A DNA stretch of 64,000 nucleotides from Hygrophila difformis (lineage: Eukaryota; Streptophyta; Magnoliopsida; Lamiales; Acanthaceae). Position numbers and translations under genes: made by a program. The stretch is taken from positions 41,018,191-41,082,190 of the forward strand of contig JAOANR010000013.1 of NCBI GenBank assembly GCA_030278955.1, written 5' to 3'. Below the pieces are notes generated by a model that saw only the letters and a list, made by a program, of their open reading frames with translations, was not told the origin of the DNA and made no database searches. How positions within the stretch are numbered: position 1 is the stretch's first letter; each line of letters opens with the position of its first letter. Shown here piece by piece: positions 36,179-47,135 of this stretch.

Positions 36179-36862
36179 GTGGTAAAGTGGAAATTGTAAC
36201 GTGGTAAAGTGGAAATTGTAACGTGGTAAAGTGTTAAGTATTAATCTGGTAAATTCATAGTCATTCCTGGTAAAGAATTATTGACACACAAAGGGACGGC
36301 CGTCCTCTGACCGTGGCTCAATACATGTAAAAGGCTGTAGTGAAGGACGGTACTTGGGACGGTTTCGCAGACCGTTCAGTGACCGTGCCACAAGACCTGT
36401 ACACGCCATTAGAGGAGGACGGTACTTGGGACGGTTTTCCTGACCGTTTGTAAACCGTCCCCGTACCTCCTGTATCAAACAGGATTGTATGGACGGTCCT
36501 GGGGGTTTTCGGACGGCCGTCCAGTTGACCGTGCTCTGAACGTTGGAAAACAGAGTGTGAGAGACGGTTGGTGGATGGACGGTGCTTCTCCCCGTGTAAA
36601 AAGTAGTGTTATATTTTCTTTGGTAAATCGTACATAGTATTTTGGTAAACCGTCTTAATTATATGGTAAATTATTTACCAAAAACATGGTAAATCAAGCG
36701 CAACACGTGTGGTAAATCGCACAGTACTATTTGGTAAGTTTGACATAGTTTGTGGTAAACGAAGATTATTAAACGTGGTAAAGGGCACCTACTTACACGT
36801 GGTAAAGATAACATGGTCTATGGTAATTGTATATGTAACACATGGTAAAGATAACATGGTTT
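36179..36862 (-). repeat. TGGTAAA array B with GGACGGT/ACCGTCC cluster
   Basis: Repeats TGGTAAA (the complement of array A's motif) at both sides of a cluster of GGACGGT and ACCGTCC half-sites at about 36295-36600, many arranged as GGACGGT...ACCGTC pairs that could form hairpins. At 36179-36234 a 22-bp unit (CGTGGTAAAGTGGAAATTGTAA) occurs tandemly. Confidence 0.8.
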
Positions 36863-36875
36863 ATTGTATATATTT

Positions 36876-37365
36876 AACTCTATATATTTATTTACTTATA
36901 TTTAATAGTTTATTTATTTATTAATTTAATGGTATATATTTAATTATTTTGCTTTAGGGTTTAGGGTTAGCATTAGGGTTTATGGTTTACGGTTATATAT
37001 TCTTAGGGACTATGGAGCATGTTACGCTAATAATTTAAGTGGTGGGTAGTGGTAAGTAGTCGAATAAGATTCTATATTTAGGGTTAACTCTATATATTTA
37101 TTTACTTATATTTAATAGTTTATTTATTTATTAATTTAATGGTATATATTTAATTATTTTGCTTTAGGGTTTAGGGTTAGCATTAGGGTTTATGGTTTAC
37201 GGTTATATATTCTTAGGGACTATGGAGCATGTTACGCTAATAATTTAAGTGGTGGGTAGTGGTAAGTAATCGAATAAGATTGTATATTTAGGGTTAACTC
37301 TATATATTTATTTACTTATATTTAATAGTTTATTTATTTATTAATTTAATGGTATATATTTAATT
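36876..37365. repeat. 210-bp tandem repeat with telomere-like motifs, left part
   Basis: Each unit contains GCTTTAGGGTTTAGGGTTAG (36951, 37161), then a constant block with GGAGCATGTTACGCTAATAA and an AT-rich block; the period is 210. TTTAGGG is the plant telomere heptamer, but there are only 2-3 per unit, so this is a subtelomere-style satellite unit rather than a telomere. The array is cut by MULE-3 at 37365/37366 and continues at 45538. Confidence 0.9.
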
Positions 37366-37482
37366 GAGATAATAAGTAAATTAGGCCACCAGAAGGAGGC
37401 TTTTTGGATTTTGGGCCACGAAAACATGATTTACGGATTTAGGCCACAAGAAGGAATTTGGGCTTGGAATACAGGCCAAATG
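37366..37482 (+). repeat. Left terminal inverted repeat of MULE-3
   Basis: 117 bp beginning GAGATAATAAGTAAATTAGG. It matches the complement of 45412-45528 except at two positions. The matching stops in the CCAAATG stretch at 37476-37482. Confidence 0.95.
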
Positions 37483-37772
37483 GCCTGTAGATACACTAGG
37501 GCGGGCTTGTTTGGTGAACACGCGTTTGGAAGCCCACGCCCCAGGGTAGATACACAATAAATATGCCAGATCGACGAGGGTAGGGTCAGTTAACCCATTT
37601 TAGCGTGAGAAAAAGGTCTTCACCTTCAACTGCATAGAGAAGGGCGACATTATTGAAGTTTCTGAGACGCACGACGACACCATCCATAGTGGGAGAGTGA
37701 CCCGCAACCTAAATTCAGTCCTGTATTTCGATTTGAAGACGCGACAGTGCACATTGGTGAGATTCGACGAAA

Positions 37773-38510
37773 ATGGCACGGTTGGAGGGCAGTAGCAGCG
37801 GCGGGTCCTCTTATGGGCTTGGAATGAAACCTTGTTTTTGTGGGTGGAGGGCTCTGGTGACGACGAGTTGGAAGGTGCCGAACGCTGGACGGAGGTTCTA
37901 CAATTGCCCTCAATGGCGGGTAAGGTTCATTATTTTATGGCCGGAGCATTTACGGTGGTTAACATTTTGTTGGCCGGATAAGCCTATTTATGTTTTGGTG
38001 TTTCAGCAATGTTTTCGATTGTAGGTGGAATTGTTTTGGAATTGAAATTAAAACTGAAAATCGACATTGTAGGTGGAATTGTTTAGGAATAGGTGGAATT
38101 GATAAAGCTCTCTTTAATGTTTGTGTTACTTTGTCGATGGCCTGCTAAGAAATTTTGAATGCGTAGGAGGGCGGTTGTGGCTTTTTCGAATGGGCGGAAG
38201 AGGAATTGTGTAAGAGGTCTCAATCACTGATTCCTGCCTTGCTGAAGAATGCGACGCGTACGAGCAGAAGATTAAAAAATTGGAGGAGCGCAACGAGTTC
38301 TTAGAGGAGGAGAATTTGAATGTGAAGAATGAGAAAATGAAACTAGAAAAGTTGCAGGTTGCAATTGAGAAGGAAAATTCAAAGGTGAAGATGGAGAAGA
38401 AAGTTTTATTTGTATTGATGTCCATATGCATTTTGTTAGTGGGAGGGTTGGCAGCTCCCGTGCTTGTTGGCTCAAAAAATGGCCAACCAAGATATATGCA
38501 ACTTGGGTAG
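37773..38510 (+). CDS. GRF zinc finger, coiled-coil, membrane protein of MULE-3
   Basis: Exon 1 (37773-37919) encodes a GRF zinc finger: CFCGWRALVTTSW, then AGRRFYNCPQWR. Exon 2 starts at 38167 (acceptor GCGTAG) and continues the finger with EGGCGFFEWAEEELCKRS. The remainder, in a different frame from about 38245, is a Glu/Lys-rich coiled coil (KKLEERNEFLEEENLNVK) and a C-terminal membrane helix (LFVLMSICILLVGGLAAPVL), stop at 38510. The frame change of one base near 38240-38262 suggests a frameshift mutation, although an unusual short intron is not excluded. GRF fingers bind nucleic acid; small plant GRF/coil/membrane proteins are common but their role is not known. It converges on the transposase gene. 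Confidence 0.7.
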
Positions 38511-39851
38511 GTCACATTTGCAGAAAGTAATTGGTTGTGGCATTCTGCTAGAGGATTGTTGGTTTTATCTGTTTTGCTTTGTAGTGCTTGTAATCCTCAA
38601 GTCTTTGTTTAACTATTTGCCCAAACAAATGCAACTTGTATGCTAGGATGTATGCAAAAAGGTGGACTTGTGTATTGTGTTTTGGCAGGCTTGTAATATA
38701 AAGAATGGTTAATTTACTGCATGTGTCATGTCTTAAGGTATATATGACTTGAACTCAACTGAAGAAGACTTGTTGAATGAGTAATAACCTGTCAATGATG
38801 CATAAAACCACATAAGTGACAAGAGGACAATTTTCATTACTCAAAAAATGAACACGTTTTGGCTTCAAGTCCAAGGGGAGCCCCATAAATTTCTTTGATC
38901 AGCTGCAGTGCTTGAAAGTGTTTTCTACTGCTGTTATTGCACAAGTATTCGACTTCCTACAAACTAAGTGCTTGTTCTATACTTAAGTATTCCTTTTTCT
39001 CTCTCTATTTTTATATAATTGCTTTTACTTGAAAATAATTGGAACTTTAATGGCTATAGTGACGTATTTATATATACTATGAAGTACTATAAAGCTATGC
39101 TCAATAATCAAAGGTCTACTGGGTGTACCGCTAAATTTAGATCTATTATTTCAAACCAAAATGATATGGACGAACATAGACTGCAAATCCTGGAATGAAC
39201 CTATCATTGTCATTTATTCACACTTACATTATTAATTGTGAATTCTCATCCGCAGCTTCGTTTTGGCACCCAATCATTCAAGACTTTAAATACTCACACA
39301 AGAACACTTCAAGTCCCTACTCCAAATTTAGTTAGTTCTTTCTTGAAATTGAGACATACCAGTCAAATAACCCCACTCAAGAAATAACAGAAATAGATAA
39401 AAAAGAAATCAATAATCTGTTGAAATTCAGTCCAAAGGGAAATCAGATAACCTCACACAAGGACACTTCAAGTCCGTAATCCAAATTCAGCCTGTTCTTC
39501 TTGCTGTAATGACTAAAATCAACATGATACACAAATAATGCAACTCACAAAATCATTCAACAAAAAATTCTACCAAATAAGCCATCAAAACTTGATCATC
39601 ATAAAGAAATAATCAAATAAGAGTACCACTCATATGGTTAATGCAGGGCCATAATTCTTTTGACATGATACAAACAACAGTACAAGTCACGATGATGCAA
39701 TGTGAACAAAACATGGCTGTGGAACATATACCAAGAACATTCAACCATCCAGAACATGCCAAAAGATTCAATTAGTTCAGTAATCAAGGTTTCTGACTAA
39801 ATATGACAACAAAAATTTGATGCTACTTCATAATTGCAAGTTGCAACAACA
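38511..39851. other. Non-coding interior of MULE-3
   Basis: No gene supported. It separates the 3' ends of the two converging genes and should hold their polyadenylation sites. Confidence 0.5.
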
Positions 39852-42800
39852 TCACTCCTTGCTGCCACCCTGTTTCCGTGAGCACAAGTAGTGTATTGGA
39901 GGTCCACTTTTACCAACCCTGAATTGACCAGCTCTCCATGATCCCCCATTTGTTGGGACAGTCTTTTCAGCAGCCGTTTTGCTCAATCCCATCATTTGTT
40001 GGTGAATGGAGGGACCAGGAATGAGGATAGGTGCAGCGACAGTATAGTCCTGCGTAATCACAGGCTCCTCGATAGCTTCTTCAGCCTCTTCCGTTGCATC
40101 AGGAGATAGTGGTGGTAATAAGCTCGGCTATGATAATGTCATTCAATTAGCTATTAATATGAAAATTGCAATAAACTCTTTTATTAGAACAATTTCTCAT
40201 AACTACCTGTGTAGATGTGGTCGCCTGCCCGCCTGGAGGTTTTGTTGGCGCCCTTGACTGGAGTTTCTTCCTCTTTACCTACATTGCAATACAATATAAT
40301 GAAGAAATCAGACCACATTGGGAGTTCATTAACTAAGTTGGTTTAGAATCTGAAAAAAAGCCATATAATTTGATAACGCAGCCATATAATTGGTCTGTAA
40401 ACAACCTGTGGTGTAGTTAAATTTTTAGAATGTGAATTTTGTGGTTTAAACTGTGCTGCAGCTGTTGATGCACCCATGCTACTGCTCGAAGAATTTCCCT
40501 TCCGTGCCTGGTGACAATATTACACAGATCAAATGTTATATACTAGAGTTATAAAAACAAATGGTATGTTATAACCAGGATAAAATCACACAGCCCGAAT
40601 GAAATGAAACAACCATATTTTTACCTTAGCAATTCTCCTCCCCTCACGTTGTGCATCCGGTAAATCAGGGCATGTGGTTACATGATGGCCAGGTCTACCA
40701 CATCTACTACAGTGGGAAGTTGTGCCTCGACGTGTCATTTTAGTTGGATCTTTTGTTTGCCTCCTCCTCGGCCTTGGCTTCTTCTTTGGCTCATCAACAG
40801 ATTTATTCCTAGATTTTGGAGGCCTGCCAACACCCCTTCCAAAAATTGGAGGACATGGGGGGATGAAAGATGTTGGCATCCAAAAAAGATGACTGGAGGT
40901 CCCTCCAATTGGAAGTTGATATGCCTTAATATACGTCGCAACAGAGTAACACTTTTCTACAAAATGCATTGGGTCGTTTCCTTGTTTGGAGATAGCAACC
41001 AAGCCATGCACACACGGATAGCCATTTAATTGCCATAGCCGACATGAACATTCTCTTCTAACAAGATCCACTACATATTGCCCGTCACCTTCCATCATTC
41101 TTATTTGATAACTTCTGTCACTCGCCTTGATGGGTATGTAGTCACCAACTCTTCGTGCATTTCGCATCACAATCTTTTCAATCCTAGGGCAGAACAGTTT
41201 GTTGGACCATTTGATAGTTGCCCTGTCCAGATTCTCTGCATGTCTCTTCATAATGTACTCTCTGATTCACTCAAGACTGGTGAGTATTGTCTTGTCTCTA
41301 GCTTCCTTAATACAACCGTTGAAAGACTCGCACAAGTTGTTCAAAAGCATATCACACAATGGTCCTTCGGAAAAGTGTGATTTACTCCATTGGGTTGGTG
41401 GTCTCTCATTAAGCTACTTCCATGCACCTATGATTAGAAAAAGATGACAAAATTCTTTAAACAAGCATGGCATAATTGAGTACCCAGTAGCATGCAATTC
41501 AGTGAATAAATTCAATGGATTAAGTACACATGTAGCAATTAAATTCAATAAATTAAATAAGCATTGCAGAAAGTCACAACCACAGACATAAATTTAGCTT
41601 GGGAGAATTGAATTACAAAATTGAGCAGACAATGGCACAAATATACCTTCCGAATAATCCTTAATCTTCTTCATGGCAGCCATAAACTCAGTCACTGTAC
41701 AAGACCTTGCAGCACTCCATAACAAATTTTTTGAGGCAAGGCCTCGGTAACCTGCCGTACAAAAATTATTGTGCATGTGTCTGACACAGAAACGGTGGTC
41801 CACACTAGGCAATACTTCTTGCATAGCTTGGACCAATCCTTTTTGTCTATCGGAGATGAATGTGAGATATCTCACATTGTCAAGCTGGAGGTCTACCTTC
41901 AATATAGACAAAAACCATCCCCAATTGTCTTTGTTCTCGATAGGGATGATGGCATACGCGATTGGATAAAGCTGATTGTTTGGATCGACACTCACAGCTG
42001 TCAAAAGCACTCCTTTATGCGGTCCACTTAAGTGACAACCATCCACTCCAATAATAGGTCTGCAACCGAGCCTCCAGCCTTTCTTTAAAGCTCCAAAGCA
42101 GGCATAGAATCTGTATGACCAAATTCATTGGCAACAGGTTGTAAGATTCAACACTATAGCCACATATAATGCAAAAAAAAATTATTGACTAATTGAACCA
42201 CATAACCTGTCAAATCTTGTCTTGGTCCCTTCATTCTTTGTCCCTACAACGACCGTGCTTCCTGGATTTCTCATTCGGAGTTCCTCTGCATAATCCCAGA
42301 GTCTTGAAAACTGATACTCGGAAGATCCACGTAGTGTTTGCAAAGCTAGCTTCTTCGCAGCTATGGCTTGATGTTTGGTGACATCGACTTTTAACTCATT
42401 TATAACATCCAGCCTGAAGCCCTCAGCTGATCTTTTTAGATCGGATACAAATTTTTGGATAAACTTTTCACTTAACCATCTACTATTTAAGGCTGGCACA
42501 TCATGCGTTTGCATACACGTGTGTTTTGATTCAAACCTGGTTGATGATAACATCAACAAAATATAAAATGAGACTGACAACACGTAAATTATGCAATACA
42601 ACAAGTGAAAAAAACAACTATGACAGTATGGTCCTAAAAAAACAAGTGAACCAGCTGAATCCAACAATCCAGGGATTTAAACAAGTGAAATTGAACAAAT
42701 CACAATAGATTTTAACAAATAAGTTGTTGAAATTTAACAAACATGGCAACAGGGATTTAAACAAATCAGTTTAGCAACTAAATTGGCAACTTCAACAACT

Positions 42801-44016
42801 CAAATTAAACCAAGAAGATGTTGGCACCATACCTAGTGACTTGAAGGCTCTCGGCATCCTGCACCTTGTGAGCATAGATCTTCCACTCACAATCTTCCGC
42901 TTGGCACTCAGCGTACACTCGAGTTGGAGTTGTCCGTGTGAACTTAACCTTTCTTTGCTCGTTTACAGCAAGGGATCGCACGGCTTTTCTAAATTCATCT
43001 CTGGTCCCGAAAAGCATTTCCAATGTTATAGTTGGTCTGTAGATTTCGGTAGGATTAAACACCGGAGCAGGCTGTGATCCATCACCTTCTTCATCAGATA
43101 ACCTCCTTTCATCGAAATCATCCTCGGCCGTGACCATATCATCATCCGAGCTATCCCCATCGCTTCGAACAACCAATTCTTTGCCCCTTCCGGAACCTCC
43201 AGCTTGTTCATCTTGTCTACTAATTCTATTCATGTCTTCACCCTCTTCATGGTATGCATCAATGATGTCCTCCCAATCTTCATCTTCCATGTACTCACTC
43301 TCTAAAAGAAACTATCATGCTGTTCAAGAGGATTCTCCTCTTCATCATCAATATCATAAGGTTCTTCATCAACTACTTTTTCCTTACCGCGACTTAATTG
43401 ATCAGTACAAGCCCGTACAACAGAAAGATTTTGACCACCAACAAGCTCCCCTTCATCAGCACCCACTTCCCTTTGACCTCTACTTTCAGTCCCATCTACA
43501 CCAGAATCACTTCCAGATTTACTATCACGTCCACGCCCACTTCCCGTACCACTTTCACCTTCTACATTTCTATCACTTTTTGCAACATAAATATGAAAAG
43601 TTCTTTGCCGAATACACTTACTTGCAGCAGCTTGTAACTTCTTCTCATCCTCGACCAATTGGAAATTATCACCAACTTTTAGATAACATTCAACCTCATC
43701 CTCACTAATACCCTCTTGCCTTAACAAGTTTTCAAGAGTCCAGAAGTCGAGGAGATCCGTGCTTACATGATCGTAGATGACTTCCTTGCCTCCCGAATAC
43801 TGTGCCGTAGGGACATGGACGCACTCTCCACCCAAGTGCAACACCAAACTTACTGATATACACCCGGGGTCTGTGAAAACAAGAATCCCATATTTCAAAG
43901 CAGTATAAAACTACAACAAAGCGAATATGCCAGCTGGAAAAAATAATTAAGTCTCCTTATGTCAAACTATTAACATAATTATCTTTTTCAAAGTGGTCCC
44001 AAATCTGTCGGCCTAT

Positions 44017-44766
44017 TAGGGGTGGGCAAAATATTCGAATCGATTCGTTGAACCGTTGAATCGAACCGAAATCGAACTGAATTTCCGGTTAACCGAGGAC
44101 CCCGGAGCAAATACAAATATCATATTTCAGTATTCGTCCGGTTCAAATACAAATACAAATACTTTAATTTTTTCCCCCGGTTAACCGAACCGAACCGAAT
44201 ATATTTATTTTATTTTAAAAGTTATATATATTGTAAATATTATAGACATTTGATGGTATAAAATATATATAGATAATATATATCATTATTTATTTAATTA
44301 TTTAAGTATATAATAAAATAAATACAAAAAACTAAAGAGCTAATTATCAAAATATATCACCATAATTAATAAGCCTATATTGATTTTTGTCTTTCATAAT
44401 ATCCTATTATTGAAATATATCTCTACACTAAGATTTGTTACCTATACTAACATATTTTGATAACATTAAAAAGAACCACTTGATTCCATAGTTATATAGT
44501 ATAGATATATATTTTTCTGAGTGTAATAACCTTATCCGATCCTCTTAAAATGTATAATCAAGTTTTCATTTCTTAAATCTTTGAGTTTCGTAGATTTTAA
44601 ATATTCGAACCGAATCGTTTAACCGCTAAATCTAATCGAAACCGAACCCCCGGTTAACTGAGGACTTCGGTTACAAATACAAATACTGAAATTAAGTATT
44701 TGCCCGGTTCAAATACAAATACAAATACCTGAAAAATTCAGGTTAACCGAATCGTGCCCACCCCTA
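44017..44766. mobile_element. hAT-type MITE in intron 1 of the MULE-3 transposase
   Basis: 750 bp with terminal inverted repeats TAGGGGTGGGCA and TGCCCACCCCTA, flanked by the perfect 8-bp duplication CGGCCTAT (44009-44016 and 44767-44774), the hAT signature. Subterminal regions repeat CCGGTTAACCGA and CAAATACAAATAC motifs in inverted order. It is non-coding and AT-rich in the centre. Confidence 0.92.
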
Positions 44767-44774
44767 CGGCCTAT

Positions 44775-45031
44775 GCATAAAAAGGGGAACAATAAATTTT
44801 TGTGTTTTCTCATGGAGGACCACTACCGCATACAAGAGCTCACAATCTTACTAAATTCCGAAAAGATTGATTCCTTTTACCCCACATATTCATTTCCCCA
44901 AACTTTTGTCGGAGCCCTAGGGTGCTACAAGAATAATAAGTACAACACCACAACATTCTACACAAGCATAATAAAAAAATTCCAAAGAAAGCAAAGTCGG
45001 CATCAGAAAATGCCAAAGAAACAATACTTAC
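44775..45031. other. Remainder of intron 1 of the MULE-3 transposase
   Basis: No independent feature. The open frame on the plus strand here (44773-45198) is antisense to the intron and first exon and lacks recognisable motifs. Confidence 0.4.
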
Positions 45032-45411
45032 ACCAAGCTGGAGGTGCTAAATGGACCTTCGCGTCCGCTCTCCGTAGCCCCATTCCCTCCACCTTGCGCA
45101 CGACACCCTCGCTAGGAAGATTCACAGATCCTTCCAAGTCTTTACGGTTCTGTCTCGAATCGGCCGAATATCGCGAAGAATGTATTTTGCTTGTCTGAAA
45201 TTAGGGATCTTCTTGCCTTCAGTGCGGATGTAATTCTTTGTAATGTATGTCCGAAGTTGTGGTTTAGGGTTCACATTTCTAACTTTTTCAGATTTCAGTT
45301 TCAGTCAAAAAAATGCAGAAGCAAAGAGATAACGCGATTACGCTTTTTCGGCTGATCTGACCCTTACAAGCGCGTGTAACTCATTCGGCCCAGTCCAAGA
45401 ACTATTCCAGT

Positions 45412-45528
45412 CATTTGGCCTGTATTCCAAGCCCGAATTCCTTCTTGTGGCCTAAATCCGTAAATCATGTTTTCGTGGCCCAAAATCCGAAAAGCCTCCT
45501 TCTGGTGGCCTAATTTACTTATTATCTC
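45412..45528 (-). repeat. Right terminal inverted repeat of MULE-3
   Basis: 117 bp, complement of 37366-37482 with two mismatches, followed by the duplicated TATTTAATT at 45529-45537. In element orientation it lies upstream of the transposase and should contain or adjoin its promoter. Confidence 0.95.
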
Positions 45529-46070
45529 TATTTAATTATTTTGCTTTAGGGTTTAGGGTTAGCATTAGGGTTTATGGTTTACGGTTATATATTCTTAGGG
45601 ACTATGGAGCATGTTACGCTAATAATTTAAGTGCTGGGTAGTGGTAAGTAGTCGAATAAGATTGTATATTTAGGGTTAACTCTATATATTTATTTACTTA
45701 TATTTAATAGTTTATTTATTTATTAATTTAATGGTATATATTTAATTATTTTGCTTTAGGGTTTAGGGTTAGCATTAGGGTTTATGGTTTACGGTTATAT
45801 GTTCTTAGGGACTATGGAGCATGTTACGCTAATAATTTAAGTGGTGGGTAGTGGTAAGTAGTCGAATAAGATTGTATATATAGGGTTAACTCTATATATT
45901 TATTTACTTATATTTAATAGTTTATTTATTTATTAATTTAATGGTATATATTTAATTATTTTGCTTTAGGGTTTAGGGTTAGCATTAGGGTTTATGGTTT
46001 ACGGTTATATATTCATAGGGTTAGCATTAGGGTTTAGGGTTTAGGGGTTACGGTCATATATTCATGTTAT
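45529..46070. repeat. 210-bp tandem repeat with telomere-like motifs, right part
   Basis: Continues the array cut by MULE-3: GCTTTAGGGTTTAGGGTTAG recurs at 45543, 45753 and 45963, exactly 210 bp apart. It ends in a degenerate run of AGGGTTAGCATTAGGGTTTA. Together with the left part there are about five units. Confidence 0.9.
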
Positions 46071-46077
46071 TCTGCAA

Positions 46078-46560
46078 TGTGGTAAACCAGTCCCCATCAA
46101 TGTGGTAAAAGAACACTAGGTAAGGATGGTAAAGATATGATGAAAAGTGGTAACTCATATAGGATGTAGTTGGTAGCTCGTGAATTAAGGAATTTGTGTT
46201 GTGGAGGACCAGAGAACGGTGTAAAGGACGGTGAATGAGGAACGTTCTGGAGCCGTCCCGAGCAAAACGGAATAAAAATTAAATAAAAATTTAATTAAAA
46301 ATTTGGAAATATTATTATTCAAATTTAATTATAAAACCAAATATAAAATTTAAAAACTTTATATGGTAAACTTATAGTATTTAATATGGTAAATTATTAT
46401 ATAAACATGGTAAATATGTTGGCCGAAAAGGTAAAGTGTTACCATATAATTTGGTAAATGGGAAGTAATGTACATGGTAAATGTTTATACACATAAGTGG
46501 TAGTTGTGTCATGATATATGGTAAGAAGTTTGACAAATATGGTAATTGTGTATTCAAAAT
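46078..46560 (-). repeat. TGGTAAA array C with short GGACGGT cluster
   Basis: Repeated TGGTAAA with variable spacers, and at 46206-46262 several ACGGT and CCGTCC half-sites. Orientation is the same as array B and opposite to arrays A and D. Confidence 0.75.
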
Positions 46561-47135
46561 AATTGAATATTTTCAAATTGCTTGCGGGGATAAAATGGTT
46601 TCAGGACCGTTTCATCCCATTTCCATGCCCTAGTTCAGAATTGTTCAATATTTCCTCCCAAAACCGTAATCCACCCGACTCCTCCTCCTCCGTTCGATCA
46701 AGCAACACGTCGGTGACTACTACTTCGATCGAGCAACACGTCGGTGACTACTACTTCGAAGAAGGTATTTTCTAATCCCGCTGCTCATTCCCATTGTCGT
46801 GCATTATAACACCTTTTTATCGGGATTCTTGTTGGGCGGCGAAAAAGTTACGGGTTTTTACCAAATCATTTCATAATTGTGATATGGAAGACATAAAATT
46901 GTGGGTGAAGTTTGCTTTTGTATAATTTCCAATTTTTGGGTGTATTTGAGCAATTTTTTTTTTTTTTTATCTCAACTATGGTATATCTCTTACTAGATTC
47001 ATTGTGCACGTATGGTGTTCGAAAAAATGTCTATGTCATGTATGGGGTTTTAGAATGCTGTGTATATCTCCTCATACAAGTTTACAATGCAGTGCAATGG
47101 GACTCCTTCAGACATTGTTGTGTCTCACTTGGTTG
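46561..47135. promoter_or_regulatory. Promoter and leader region of the MULE-2 third gene
   Basis: Upstream of the ATG at 47136. A duplicated stretch (GAGCAACACGTCGGTGACTA, starting about 46731; partial copy just before, starting about 46697) contains ACGT cores. No conserved coding exon is recognised, although a leader intron is possible (GAAGGTATTTTC near 46761). Confidence 0.35.

Larger units (their letters stand above)
39852..45083 (-). pseudogene. MURA-type transposase of MULE-3, broken
   Basis: Exons inferred: 45083-45032, 43870-43302 then 43301-42833 in a shifted frame, 42536-42207, 42110-41647, 41427-40625, 40507-40406, 40278-40207, 40127-39852. Domains: PB1-like N-terminus, acidic linker, DNA-binding region, catalytic domain (Asp in GVDGCHLSGPH, Asp in FISDRQKGLV, Glu in NLCESFNGC), SWIM finger CSCRLWQLNGYPCVHG, knuckle CSRCGRPGHHVTTC and a Pro/Ser-rich tail. 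Breaks: a one-base frame change at about 43302-43315, TAG at 41414-41416 and TGA at 41267-41269. Both stops fall where relatives commonly have Trp, so each may be one G-to-A change. Intron 1 holds a hAT MITE. This type is distinct from those of MULE-1 and MULE-2. Confidence 0.85.
37366..45528 (-). mobile_element. MULE-3: TIR-type Mutator-like element, 8163 bp, nested in MULE-2
   Basis: The termini are 117-bp inverted repeats (37366-37482 and 45412-45528) with two mismatches. The 9-bp target duplication TATTTAATT lies at 37357-37365 and 45529-45537; 9 bp is the Mutator signature. It carries a GRF-zinc-finger membrane protein (+) and a transposase (-) converging on each other. The target is the 210-bp telomere-motif array of MULE-2, so it is younger than that array. 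Its transposase is broken, so movement may have depended on another copy. Confidence 0.95.

Noticed and set aside
36940..37365. Interstitial telomere or chromosome end
   Set aside because: TTTAGGG occurs only two or three times per 210-bp unit and the array lies within a transposon, so it is a satellite unit and not telomeric DNA.
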